Below are positions 10,787 through 21,581 of a stretch of DNA of 64,000 bases, piece by piece; positions within the stretch are counted from its first letter, which is position 1, and every line of letters starts with the position of its first letter. The stretch lies in NCBI GenBank assembly GCA_029204225.1, contig MU832243.1, forward strand, positions 16,997-80,996. Reading direction: 5' to 3'. Source of the stretch: Diphasiastrum complanatum. Its lineage: Eukaryota; Streptophyta; Lycopodiopsida; Lycopodiales; Lycopodiaceae. The translations under genes and the position numbers were made by a program. The notes beneath the pieces were generated by a model that searched no databases, was not told where the DNA came from, and saw only the letters and a list, made by a program, of their open reading frames with translations.

Positions 10787-13700
10787 ATGGCATCTATAAA
10801 TGCATATCTTTTGGATACTAATGAAAGGCTCAACAAAACTAACTATTCCATATGGAAAGTTAGAATGGAATCCATCATGATCATGCAAGATCTTATGGAA
10901 ATTGTAAATGGTAAGGAGGGTGAACCTATTTATCCTCAAGAAAAAGCCAAATACATCAAGAGGTGCAATGTTGCACTACATTCCATAAAAATGAATGCTG
11001 CAAATGAACTCTTAAGAGAGATAGGAGATTGCACTTCAGCTCAAGATGCTTGGGAGACTTTGCAAAAGGTCTACGAATCCAAGAACCAAACTAGAATGTT
11101 AGCTTTGAAGAATCAAATCTATAGAAGCTATCAAAAGAAAGGAGAGAGTGCACATATTTTTGTCCTAAGAGTAAAGGAATTGAACAAAGAGCTAGCCTTT
11201 ATAGGTGATCCTATCAAGGATGAAGAGCTTGTTCAACTCATATTTAATGGACTAAGCTTTGAATTTGACAATTTGGTTTAGGGATATGCAATTATGGGTA
11301 AGCTACCCATACTTGAAGAAATCCAAGGCACACTCATGGCCGAGGAATCAAGAAGGAGCCAAATGCAAGAGAGGATGGATAGGCTTTCCATCCAAGGTGG
11401 AGATGACCAAGCTCTCTTCACCAAAGGCAAAGGCAAGTCCAAAGGCAAATGATAAACATTCAAGAAGTCTACAAAGCTTGAGGATCAAGAAGGACCCTCA
11501 AAGGCATCTCCATCAACCACCAAAGTCAAGAAGGACAAATCAAAGGTGAAGTGCTACTATTGTAGCAAGATGGGGCATTATGCCTCGGAATGCTTCAAGA
11601 GGAAGCAAGATCAAAGCCAAGCCAACATGATCAAAGAGGAGGAGGAGGAGAGTTCACATGAGGACTCTCTCATGATGTCCATATTTTCTTCAACAAGCTT
11701 CAAAGGAGAAGATCCTTGGTGGATTGACTCGGGTGCTAGTTCACACATGACTAGTAAAAGGGAGTTTTTCTCTTCTCTCTTATCTTATGATGGACCTATA
11801 AAGTCTATCTATACAGCAAATGATGAAGCTTGTAAGATTGAAGGAGTTGGTAGCATTCCCCTTTGCTTAGGATCTTCCAAAAAGATCAACATAGAAGGTG
11901 TTTTGTACATTCCTACAATAACAAAGAATCTACTAAGTGTTGGCCAAATGGTAGACAATGGTTTCAATGTTGACTTTGCTTCAAATGAATGTTTCATCAA
12001 GAAGAAGGGTAAGATAGTGGCTAAGGGCACTAGACTTGGCAAACTTTATAAGTTGGATGCATTTGTGGATACTAATGTTGTCATGTTGGCCGAGAAGAGC
12101 AAGATATCTACCTTTACTTTATGGCACAAAATACTTGGAGATGTCAACTCGGGTTCCATGGAGGCTATGATCAAGGAGGAGTATGCTTTAGGCCTACCAA
12201 GGTCTATTGGGAAGGAAGACAAGGTTTGTGAAGCTTGTGCCTTATCCAAGGCATATAAGAAGGTGTTTCCTAACTCCATCACAAAGTCATCTCATCCTCT
12301 TGAACTCATACACTCGGATGTGCACATTGCTAGCACCAAATCTAATGGAGGTTCATCCATGTTTTTAACCTTCATTGATGACTACTCAAGATATTGTTGG
12401 GTGTTCTTACTTTCCTTCAAGTCTCAAGTATTTGATACTTTTGTAAAGTTCAAGTTGTTTGTGGAAAAGCATCATAATCATAGCATCAAGATTCTTAGAA
12501 GTGACAATGGTGGAGAATTCATCTCCAATGAGTTCAAGGCCTTTTGTGAGGAGGAAGGGATCAAGAAAGAGACTTCTTGTCCTTACACTCCTCAACAAAA
12601 TGGAGTTGCTGAAAGAAGGAATAGAACATTATGTGAATGTTCTAAGGCTTTAAGATTAGATGCTTGTTTGCCCAAATCCTTTTGGGGTGAGTTTCTTGTA
12701 TGTGCAAACTACTTGATGAATAGGGTGTCTTGCAAAGCAATTGAAGGCAAAACTCCTTATGAGATGTTGTATGGAAAGAAACCCAATCTTAATCACTTGA
12801 AAGTTTTTGGGTGTATATGTTATGTCATGTGCCATTGGAAACAAGAACCAAGGAGGATCCATCTTCCACAAGAGGGATCATGCTTGGATATGCAAGCTCA
12901 AGCAAGGGCTACAAAGTCTATCTCCCATCCTTGAGCAAATTTGTTGTTTCAAGGGATGTCATCTTTGATGAACATCATATGCATATGCTTGAAGAAGGCT
13001 CAAGTGCTCCAACAATCAGGAAGAAGATGTCGAGAAGCAAGATCTTGGTTTTGAGGAGGATCTCATGGAGGAGCAAGCACCAAACCCACCTACCACACCA
13101 AGAAGATCTTCAAGGGCAAAAGTGGAGCCATCAAGGCTCACATATCAAGGCAAAGGACAGCAAGTTGAGGCTATCTCATCTACTTCTTATGCTTTATCTA
13201 GTTTTGAAGAACCATCTAATGTTGAAGATGCATTGAACTCCAAAGAATGGTATAAAGCTATGTTGGATGAGTATGATGTCTTGATTGAGAATGAAACTTG
13301 GTTGCTTGTTGAGAGACCTCAAAGGAATGTAATAGGATGCAAGTGGGTCTTCAAGCTTAAGTTGAATGCAAATGGGAGTGTTAACAAACATAAAGCAAGA
13401 TTAGTTGCAAAAGGTTATGCTCAAGAGAGAGGGATAGACTATGAGGAAACTTTTGCACCCGTGGCCAAGATGGTCACAATAAGGCTAATCATTGCACTTG
13501 CATCACATTTTGGATGGATTCTATGTCAAATGGATGTCTCTAATGCTTTCTTGAATGGTTTTTTGGAAGAGGATATCTATATGGAGTAGCCACAAGGGTT
13601 CATCAAGCATGGAATGGAGAACAAAGTATGCCATCTCCAAAGAAGCATCTATGGCTTGAAGCAAGTCTCGAGATCTTGGAATTCAAAACTACATTGCTAT

Positions 13701-14754
13701 CTTATTTCACTTTTTTTTGTTCAAAGTGAATATGATCCCACTCTTTACATTAAGTTTGATGATGTTGGTATTGTACTTTTACTCATTTATGTAGATGACA
13801 TCATCATTAGTGGAAATAGTGTTGATGGTATTGAAAAAATCAAGATAGATCTATCCTTAGAGTTCAAGATGGTAGATCTAGGGTGTCTTCACTTCATCTT
13901 AGGCATAGAAGTACTTAGAGGGTCTGATTTTATCTTTATAAGTCAAGTAAACTATGCTCAAAGTCTTTTGAAGAAGTTTAAGATGGAAGTATGCAAAAGT
14001 GTTGACACACCAATGGAGCAAGATGTAAAAGTGCCAAATGAAGGTGATGAAAGATCCTTCATGGACATCACTTTGTTTAGGCAACTTATAGGTTCCTTAA
14101 TGTGGATCACTATAACTAGACCAGATCTTAGCTTTAGTGTATGTAGGTTGAGCCAATCCATGCAAAAGCCATTGAATATCCATTGGAAAAAGGCTAAGAG
14201 GATTCTAAGATACATCTCGGGTACATTGGATTTTGGGATTCTATATAGAGGAGATGTGATTAACCTTCATGCATTTAGTGATTCAGATTTTGCAGGGGAC
14301 AAGAGGGATAGGAAATCAACAAGTGCCTATTCAACTTTCATAGGAGAAGGTGTGGTTTCATGGCTTTCAAAAAAGCAAGAAACTATACTCTCTATCTTCA
14401 ACCGAGGCCGAGTACAAAGCTTTGACAACCACTACAAAGGAGGTACTTTGGATCAAGAGATTATTGGTGGAGCTAAAGATCATGGATTCAGAGGAGGCAC
14501 CAATCATCTACAATGACAATATATCAGCCCAACACCTTGCATCTAACCCAATATTCCATGCAAGATCTAAGCACATTGAGATATGCCATCACTTTGTGAG
14601 AGAAATGGTGCAAGCCAAGGAGATTGCTTTGGAGCATGTTCCAAGCAATGAATGTGTAGCTGATCTACTTACTAAACCACTTCAAAAGACACCTTTTATG
14701 AAGTTCAGATCATCACTTGGAGTGATTAGTAAAGCAATGATTGAACCAAGCTAG
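10787..14754 (+). pseudogene. Copia gag-pol polyprotein, broken by stops and frameshifts
   Basis: ATG at 10787 begins MASINAYLLDTNERLNKTNY, with gag UBN2 to 11278. TAG 11279 and TGA-TAA 11450-11455 interrupt one continuous frame that resumes with zinc knuckle CYYCSKMGHYASEC and protease WWIDSGASSHM. Integrase follows: WHKILGDVN (the second His of the HHCC pair reads Asp), CEACALSKAYK, then core Asp/Asp/Glu in HSDVH, RSDNGGEF and NGVAERRN. A frameshift lies near 12825, another near 13010. RT has KARLVAKGYAQ, QMDVSNAFLNG, a TAG at 13587 and the catalytic YVDD (13788-13799). RNase H starts around SDSDFAGDK, shifts frame near 14385 and ends ARSKHIEICHHFVRE to a TAG at 14752-14754. The intact frame would be about 1320 codons, the usual copia length. 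Confidence 0.93.
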
Positions 14755-14755
14755 A

Positions 14756-14768
14756 TAGTGAGGAGGAG
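14756..14768 (+). other. Polypurine tract
   Basis: AGTGAGGAGGAG directly abuts the TG start of the 3' LTR. Confidence 0.8.
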
Positions 14769-15450
14769 TGTTAAAAATTCACAATTCTAGCTTGACTAGT
14801 TTTGGTCATATGACTTGTAAATAGTTAGATGGTCATGATGTGGCTTGTCACACGTGCCAAATAGCATAGGATTCCATTCATAAGGATGTTCTCAAGTAGA
14901 TCTAAGTGTTAGAACCTTTGGAATGAGTCCAAATTATGCTTAGATACAAGGGAGAAAAAATAGGAGCTATTTTTGGTAGTTTTTGCATTGTTGAGGGATC
15001 TCCAAGATTCCAACCTTAACTTGGTAGGGATGAAAGATCCACAAAAATTAGCATTAGGGATAGGTTTAGGGCTACTCATACCTGCCCAAAACCGTGATGG
15101 ACCATGTATATATAGGTGATGATATCTCACCAAAATCAATCAAGCAATTTCATGTTTTTTCTCTCATAATGATGCAATTGCTCTCTATGTTCATAATTGT
15201 TTGAGTACTTGTGATTACTAATGATTATAGGATTGAATGTAGGTCTGGTGTACAGTACTCAGACTGTGGGAGGCCGTACTTTCACATGTGTGAAGCCTTC
15301 TTCAAGGATTTGGGCCATTTGGTGAGGTTCAAGCATAGATTTTTGATGGATTTTGATGGTTCAACTTGTGCTAATCTTATGAAATCATAATCTATTGTTT
15401 CCCTCATCATTTCAAGTGTTTTAGGATCCTTATTTGCTGTAATTTTTACA
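14769..15450 (+). repeat. 3' LTR of the complete copia element
   Basis: 682 bp, same ends as the 5' LTR. Several of the differences from it are C/T or A/G changes. One of them breaks the palindrome: TTCACATGTGTGAA at 15281-15294 against TTCACACGTGTGAA in the 5' copy. Confidence 0.93.
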
Positions 15451-15455
15451 CCAAA
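15451..15455. repeat. Target site duplication CCAAA (right)
   Basis: Matches 9290-9294 exactly and immediately follows the 3' LTR. Confidence 0.9.
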
Positions 15456-15471
15456 GCTATTCTATCCCAAC

Positions 15472-15473
<2 letters not shown>

Positions 15474-15548
<75 letters not shown>
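15474..15548. repeat. (GA)n microsatellite, ~75 bp
   Basis: Uninterrupted AG dinucleotides. On the minus strand it extends a reading frame as a Ser-Leu run, which is an artefact of the repeat. Confidence 0.95.
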
Positions 15549-15554
<6 letters not shown>

Positions 15555-16554
15555 AACCAAGAGAGTTTGGATCCCAAGATAAATCTTGCTGATATAATGG
15601 ATTCTCATAGATCGACGCAACTGGTCCCAATGTCATAGACTCCCCCAAATTGTAAGGTAGATATGACGTTCTAGCTTGACTTTTTTGTTTGTCTAGGTAT
15701 TTGAGATATGCCATAACCTGACGAATTTCCTCAGTAGTCAATTTCATAGATTGAGGACAAGGCTTTGTCATTGTAGGCACTGGTGCTTGCTGTACTGGAG
15801 GCCTATTTGGGCTTGGATTCCCTAGATTTGGCCTTTGAAGAATGGACGTACCCTGAATTGGCATTGATTTGGGGGTCTGTTGAATTGTGGAACAATTAGA
15901 CTTTGGTTGAAGCTTGCTCATTGAGGGACAATCATCAACTTTAGTCTTCCCTTGATCATTGCACTTCCCAGTTGAAGGCTACATGGTGACTGCACTTTTC
16001 TTTAGATCTTGTGTTAAATTGTCTTCTCGTCGCTCCGTTGACACAGATTTCTTGAGAGATTCATCACTAAGAAATCTTTGTAATAATTGCGCTAAGAGAC
16101 CTGATAGAACCTGTCAAAATTCCTCGGTTGCCAATTTCTTGACTTCCTCAGCTATCACTGGCTTGATGGATTCTACCAGCTCTTGCTTTTGTGATGTTGT
16201 TGTCGTTTGCTCGTGGGTGTGTCTGTGTGCCTTGGGACTTTTGTCAAATTGTCTTCTTTTAGATGGATCACTTTGTCATCCATCCTTTGGATGAGCTTCT
16301 TGTCAGCTTGATTCTGCTTCTGACCATTGAATCCTTGAATCTGGCCGTAGAACTTGCTGCTCTGCATTTTGTCCTTAACGACAACGATGCCACTATTGTG
16401 TCGTCGATGTAGCATATGGGTCCATCGCTAGGAGTGTCAACCTCGCCTTCACCTACATAGCACGAAGAGAGAGAGTAGAGAGAAGAGAGAGGAGAAAGAC
16501 AGTGGAGAGAGAGAGAAAGAGAATACCTAAGTTGAGAAAGGCATAAGCTTCTGA
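15549..16554 (-). mobile_element. Interior of a minus-strand copia-like element (leader/gag-like, unrecognised)
   Basis: Minus-strand frames exist at 15549-15921 (Pro/Gln/Ser-rich, with LTTEEIRQVMAYLKYLDKQK) and 16173-16435. Neither has a motif I can name. They lie downstream, on that strand, of an LTR at 16555-17069. The sequence just inside that LTR reads TAGCATCAGAAGC, loosely like a Met-tRNA primer site. This part could encode a gag-like product, but no CCHC knuckle is seen. Confidence 0.4.
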
Positions 16555-17069
16555 TGCTAAATTTACACACACTCGATCTTCAATCTCTTAATCAATCTAA
16601 ATACGCAAATGATATTCAGTATATATACACAATGTTACAGGTGCGCATATGAAAAAAGTACAAAGTGGATGTGTTGTGTGTAGGAGATTGTGGGTGGCTG
16701 CTGTCGTTGTCAAATCCGTTAGCACAGTTGCATGGGGTGAGCGTGAGAAAAACGCGACGTCAACTTTTGCTGAAGTAAACATTGGTGAAAATGCAAAAAA
16801 TGCGTCACTCTGACGAAATGCCATAGGTTTTGATTTATAGGGTGCCTTTGCTTCCTAGGGCACCTTTGGCATTTTGTAAGGCAGTGTCACCTTTTTCGCC
16901 TGTCACAAAACACGTGTAAAGACATAGTGTCACGTTTTGTTCGTCTTTTCTTCGTCTATGAGAATTTACATGTAAATATGCAGACTGTGCGACAACATGA
17001 GTAAAAATACAGCATGAATGGAAGCAGATTAAAATGGGATTTAGGAGAGTAGAGGAGATAAATCCAACA
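16555..17069 (-). mobile_element. LTR of a minus-strand copia element
   Basis: On the minus strand it starts TGTTGGATTT directly after a GGGGGGG polypurine tract (17070-17076) and ends near AAATTTAGCA. The ends are an imperfect inverted pair. The sequence beyond the polypurine tract encodes a copia RNase H C-terminus, so this has a 3' LTR arrangement. Its left end is less certain by a few bases. Confidence 0.65.
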
Positions 17070-17076
17070 CCCCCCC

Positions 17077-17218
17077 TTAATCTGGATCCGTAAATGTCTT
17101 GATCTTCAGACTAAGCAATGCACAAAATTTGTTGTGTGCATTAACACTTAATGCTTTCGTGAATATAATTGCAACCATGTCCTGCGTTCTGCAGTTGTTT
17201 GTAGGGAAAAAGACCTCT
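17077..17218 (-). pseudogene. Copia pol C-terminus (partial)
   Basis: The minus-strand frame reads TQDMVAIIFTKALSVNAHNK and ends FTDPD before a TAA at 17079-17077. This corresponds to the xxMVADIFTKALxxxxF end of copia RNase H. It is followed by a polypurine tract and an LTR. The rest of the element is absent beyond about 17218. Confidence 0.75.
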
Positions 17219-19444
17219 TTTTCAAGTTTTTTTTGACAAAAAATCATCGCCATGAGCTATTACGCCGATGCGAAACTGCTTAAAACTGACGCATCAATGG
17301 CCCATTATGGCCAGTTGCACCTTTATTGAAACTCTGTCTATTTACTAATTTACGCTGGACTTAAATTTATTTAAGAGGCGTATGCCCCTAGTTCCCGGGT
17401 TTGTCGGGGCCAGGAGGTGTCAATTCGTCTTAAAAACCAGTTAAATGGCAATTTTATTCACCGTGGACCACTTTGGTGATTTAAAACCAAATTTGGGACT
17501 CAGCCCTTAAGTTTGGGCCCAACTACAAAAAAGCTCCTATTGGTGCCCATTCATGAAGTGGTGCACCTCTTTGGGCCCCAGCCTTCCGTAGCATTAGAGA
17601 GGGCTAGCCTCTACGTAGCATAACCATTCATCTTCTTGGAGAGAGAGAGAGAGAGAAGGAGAAAGAAAGAGTTTGTGGAGAAAGGGAAAGAGAGAAGGAG
17701 AAGAAGGAAGGCCGTTTGATTCCTGCTTGGTGCCTCCCATTTATGTGTCTCTCACTCTACTCTCAGCCTTTCTCATTTTGTTGTCCATCATTATTCACTG
17801 CTCATTTTGGAAGGGAAGAGGAAAGGAGAGAAGGCTAATCTGCCTGGTGCCTTCCACTGGAACTTCTGTGTTTTGCCTTTATTGTAAACTACTTCTAATT
17901 CATTGCTATTGATTTACAAACTGAATCATTAGCATTGTGTTACCAATGTTTGTGGATCTGTGAATTGCTTTTTTTGCCATCTCTAACATTTTGTTGTAGA
18001 TTGTGAGAGTTTGGAAGCCAGATTACTATCTCTAACATTTGGTTGCAGGCCTTGGCATTGTGGGATTGCATTTTGTACTTCTTTGCTGCCCTCTGACTTG
18101 TGTTTGCAGGTTATGGAACTTTGCAACTGTTTGATGTCCTTCATCAGGACAATAATGATTGTGATTATTATCCTTTGCTCTAATAGAATACCTGAGCAAG
18201 CATTTGTAGCATTGTTTTAAAAGCTTTTCTTGCTTGCAATTCTAAAGTGTGGGCTTCACTTGTTAACATTTGAGAAGTTGGTTTGGATTTCTTGCTACTC
18301 AAAGGAAGATCCAACCCTATCAACACTTCTTCAGCTAGGAAGGCTTTTGAAACTCTATCCATGCTGGATTTACATCATTCAACCCCTCTGAAACTGTTGG
18401 GTTAGAAGCCTCTGGGAGTTTTTGTGGACTAGACCCTGTTTGCCATTAGATATAGAGTTTCTTTTGCCTTGAAATCACTGGTAGATAGAGCTTTTTATTG
18501 CAAGTATTCTGTTAACTCAACAATCTGATCTTGTTGTCTGATATCCCCTTCTTTCAGACCATCCATAGCCTATCCATCACTGATCTTTCCTGCTCTGTCC
18601 ACGCAAAAGCACATATCCTTTTTAGGGTTGCAGATCTGATGTGGGTTCTGCCTTCATCAACGGCCTATTCTGTCCCGTTGTCTCTTCCTCATCGTTGCCC
18701 TCTACGGATCTGCCTGTGGGTGCATCCCAATTATTGCATGTCTACGGCCTTCTCCACTTTCTTGCCTGCAGATCCTTGCCTGCGGTTTCTCCTTCTTTCC
18801 TATCTGTGCCTTACCTGCCTGTGGCAGCCCGCTACCTATCACCTGTAGATCCCAACCCGCTACAGATCTCGCTGGGAAAAACCATGCTTGCGACCTGAGG
18901 CAAACTCGTTGTTTGCTACCTAACCCTGCTTGCGGGTTTGATTATTCCCCACCTGTCCCATCTGTAATCTGCGATCTGCACTCTCCTTCTCTTCCTCTAT
19001 CTGCGACCCTGGCCTGTGGCCAACTGTGTCCAATTTACCTGTGGAAGGAAAAAGAACCTGCCAGCGCACTTGTAATTTGCGCCCTCTTCATCTACGGCTC
19101 ACCTCTACTTGTAGCCTACTACTAAGCGCTTCCCTTGTCCCTCTTTTAAACCATCTCCTTATTCATCGTTGTAAAATTTCACATAGATCTGTCCTTATTG
19201 AGTCACTATTTAAAATGGCATCCCTAGGGTGTGGTTTGATCAGTCTCTCACGTTCGCTTTCATGACTCTGGTGATTTCAAGAGGCAGATTGAAGGCCTTT
19301 GTATGTTTGACTGTGTTTAGACGTCGGTTGCTTAAGAGTTTTAGTGAATTCATAACAATCTCATTGGTTGACTAATGAGCTATTCTTCTGAAGCCTCCAG
19401 GAACTAACCGTTTGCCACAGGCGAGTCACACTCTGCCCATTTGG
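17219..19444. other. Unassigned, probably LTR or leader sequence of a degraded element
   Basis: No protein-coding region is supported. A GA-rich run lies at 17641-17710. 18640-19130 is a C/T-rich stretch with many short variants of ATCTGC, CCTGCxxG and TACCTGC. The right part borders the minus-strand coiled-coil element, so some of it may be that element's 3' region. Confidence 0.35.
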
Positions 19445-20163
19445 ATCATCTTGTGCAAGGGAGGAAGTGTGCATTCACTCGTAATTGTCGTGGACTCGTC
19501 ACATAGGCCTCAGGGGATGGTCGTAGGGTCTCTCTCGAATAATTGTTGGCGCCATTACGATTGTGATTGCAATGTGGGGAGGCATGCCAGCTCATTTCCC
19601 TTGATGGTTTGGGTTGAAAATGATACCTGCCAGCCGCCACATGAGGACTCTTAGGGATGTTTGACTAAGAAGTCATTCATTTGATCCTCTACGGACTTGG
19701 GTCGGTGAAAGGCGCGGCTTGCAAAGATTGATCGAGAGCCTTTGGATGACAAAGATAGAAGCTCCTCTTGGATTTGGCTCTGATCAATTTCTTGGCTGGT
19801 ATCCAAGCCTTGGTCTTGTGCACTTGTCTCGACTGCATCTGAGCCTGATCTTAGAAATTCTACCACGTTATTTGTTTGTCTTTATCTTGGCTGGAGCTTT
19901 CCATTGCAGCATCTAGCATAGGTGGCATTGGAATCACCACCAGGGCTAGTTGTGGTTGCTATTCCATGTGTCTCTGGCAGGCCTTGAGCACTACTTTTGC
20001 TTGCGCAAGTTCGTGAATGGCGCTTGCAAGATACTTGTTGAAATTGGCTTGCCAGCCATCAAGTATAGCCCAGTGCACCTTCACATGCTGTGTGAATAGG
20101 TCCATCTCCACTTGGCTGAGAGGACGATTGGCAGGGACAGGTTGTGCTAGCTAACCAGCTTTC

Positions 20164-20640
20164 TCATCTTGCAGAGCTAGTACCTCCGCTCCCAGGCGTG
20201 TGTTTCTTGTTTCGAACACTAAAAGTTGTGCCTGGAGCAGGGCTATTCTTTGTGCAGTTTAGGACCTTGGTAGAAGCATCTGTGGCGGCTTTGAAGAGGC
20301 TTTGGATATAAGTTTCTAGGCCATCTTCTTCCTGCTTCAATTTTAACACCTGATCCTTTTCGGCTTGCTCATGTTGTAAGGCCACCTGCAGCTCTTGCTG
20401 GAGTTGGGTGATGTCGACTCTCAGCTTCGTATTGCTCATTGCCAACTCCAATACACGACTGTCCAGAATGGTTTTGACCACTACCGCATCCTGGACGAAT
20501 GTTCCCAAGACTTGGTAGGCCGTTGTGAGGTCCGTGGGACCGACCGATAAGGTGGTTCTAACTGGGGCTTGGTGAAATGTTGTTTGGACAATCTGCACAC
20601 CGTCGTTGTCATCTTCAATCATCTTTTCTGGCGCTGTCAT
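20164..20640 (-). CDS. Coiled-coil protein fragment of the non-autonomous element
   Basis: 159 codons, part of a longer broken frame. Residues about 55-125 have heptad-like spacing rich in Leu, Gln, Glu and Lys, ending in LETYIQSL. The counterpart at 26997-27344 has LETYISSLQNALTTA in the equivalent place. This indicates a shared, once selected protein rather than random open frame. Function unknown. The C-terminal part (NKKHTPGSGG) is low complexity. Confidence 0.45.
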   Translation of the reverse strand: MTAPEKMIEDDNDGVQIVQTTFHQAPVRTTLSVGPTDLTTAYQVLGTFVQDAVVVKTILDSRVLELAMSNTKLRVDITQLQQELQVALQHEQAEKDQVLKLKQEEDGLETYIQSLFKAATDASTKVLNCTKNSPAPGTTFSVRNKKHTPGSGGTSSAR

Positions 20641-21078
20641 GTCGTCAGGTGCGATGGGATCAGATGGTCAGGCGATGCTGCATATGTTATTTGCATGAAT
20701 GTGTCATCAAGCAATGGTTTGTCACCCTCGACAGCTTGTTGAACTGAACTTGGAGGGGGTGTGAGAAGAGTGGCGGTGGTGGAGAGAGGTCCAAGGATGG
20801 ATTGTTCGAAAGATGAAACGATAGGAAAAGAGGGAAACTGGAGAGTGGTGTTGAGGATGGAGGGAGAGTGTGGGGCTGTGTTGCTAAAGAGTTGCATCCA
20901 ATCTAGGGTTTCAGGCGAGATCCGAGAATCAGAAGAGTCTATGTTGAAAAGTGGGGTGGAAGTGGATGCAGGAGGTATAGAAGATGCGATGGTGATGGTA
21001 GGAGTAGAAGATGCAAGAGTGGTTGTGGCATTGGAGAAACTAGTGGCTCTGAGGCCACGTGCTATGATTGTGGGTGTT

Positions 21079-21090
21079 TGCTCTGATACC
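21079..21090 (-). other. Primer-binding-site match, Met-tRNA type, minus strand
   Basis: TGGTATCAGAGC read on the minus strand. Upstream on that strand comes CTCGGACAAGAG, which could be an LTR end CGGACA plus a four-base spacer. The site overlaps the first codons of the coiled-coil reading frame. Confidence 0.55.
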
Positions 21091-21581
21091 ACTCTTGTCC
21101 GAGAAAATGACAGATCCCCTGCTCCAGAGGATCTATTGGTTTAAAATACTTTTTTGCTTACTTCTTCTTCTGCCTGTCAGCAGAGGCAGTGGGCTCTTGC
21201 TTAAGTTATTCGTTCTTGTTCAAAGCCCAAAATCAAGCAGAAGGGAATAGATCAAGGTTGTAGTATTTTTGTCCTGCACCTATCAGACTAAGTTTGAAGT
21301 AATTGAACACCCTTTGAGCCTTTTGAGTGTCAATATTGTTTTCTTTTGAAGCATTTCACACGTGCCAAAAGTAGGATTCAAACTTGCCAAAGTGTCTCAA
21401 TCCACTTTGTGTGTCTGATCTAGAGAATCTTGTTTTGTGGAATATTTGACATCCATCTCAAATACAATTGCAAGTTTTTCACATAGGAAGATAGTACATC
21501 CTTGAAAATACCTATAGTGAAAGAGAGCAGCAACATTAAGTCTGATTGGAACAAGCTCAAACATATTGTAGTCCAATAACT
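21091..21581. other. LTR remnant (minus) and truncated copia leader
   Basis: The left part should contain the 5' LTR of the minus-strand element. The right part precedes a copia gag ATG and contains TTTCACACGTGCC at about 21356, resembling the CACGTG motif in other LTRs here. No plus-strand primer binding site is seen, so the copia element to the right has lost its 5' end. Confidence 0.4.

Larger units (their letters stand above)
9295..15450 (+). mobile_element. Structurally complete Ty1/copia retrotransposon (6156 bp)
   Basis: Two LTRs (9295-9977 and 14769-15450) are flanked by a perfect 5-bp duplication. A Met-tRNA primer site follows the 5' LTR and a polypurine tract precedes the 3' LTR. 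By eye the LTRs differ at about ten positions plus one small indel, roughly 98% identity, so the insertion is fairly recent. The domain order gag, protease, integrase, RT, RNase H is that of copia. The frame is interrupted by stops at 11279, 11450/11453 and 13587 and by frameshifts near 12825, 13010 and 14385, so this copy cannot make its own polyprotein. Confidence 0.95.
19445..21090 (-). mobile_element. Non-autonomous LTR element encoding a coiled-coil protein (degraded)
   Basis: Minus-strand frames, from right to left: a Ser/Thr/Pro-rich N-terminal part (21092-20637); a helical part (20640-20164) with LELAMSNTKLRVDITQLQQE and LETYIQSLFKAATDA; then a block with RPLSQVEMDLFTQ and WQANFNKYLASAIHELAQAK; RPKSVEDQMNDFLVKHP (near 19670); and YVTSPRQLRV (near 19480). 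The same blocks in the same order occur in 26244-28110 of the gypsy-type element at 24450. TGGTATCAGAGC on the minus strand (21090-21079) overlaps the start of the frame. No gag knuckle, protease or RT was found. I do not recognise the protein family. Confidence 0.6.
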
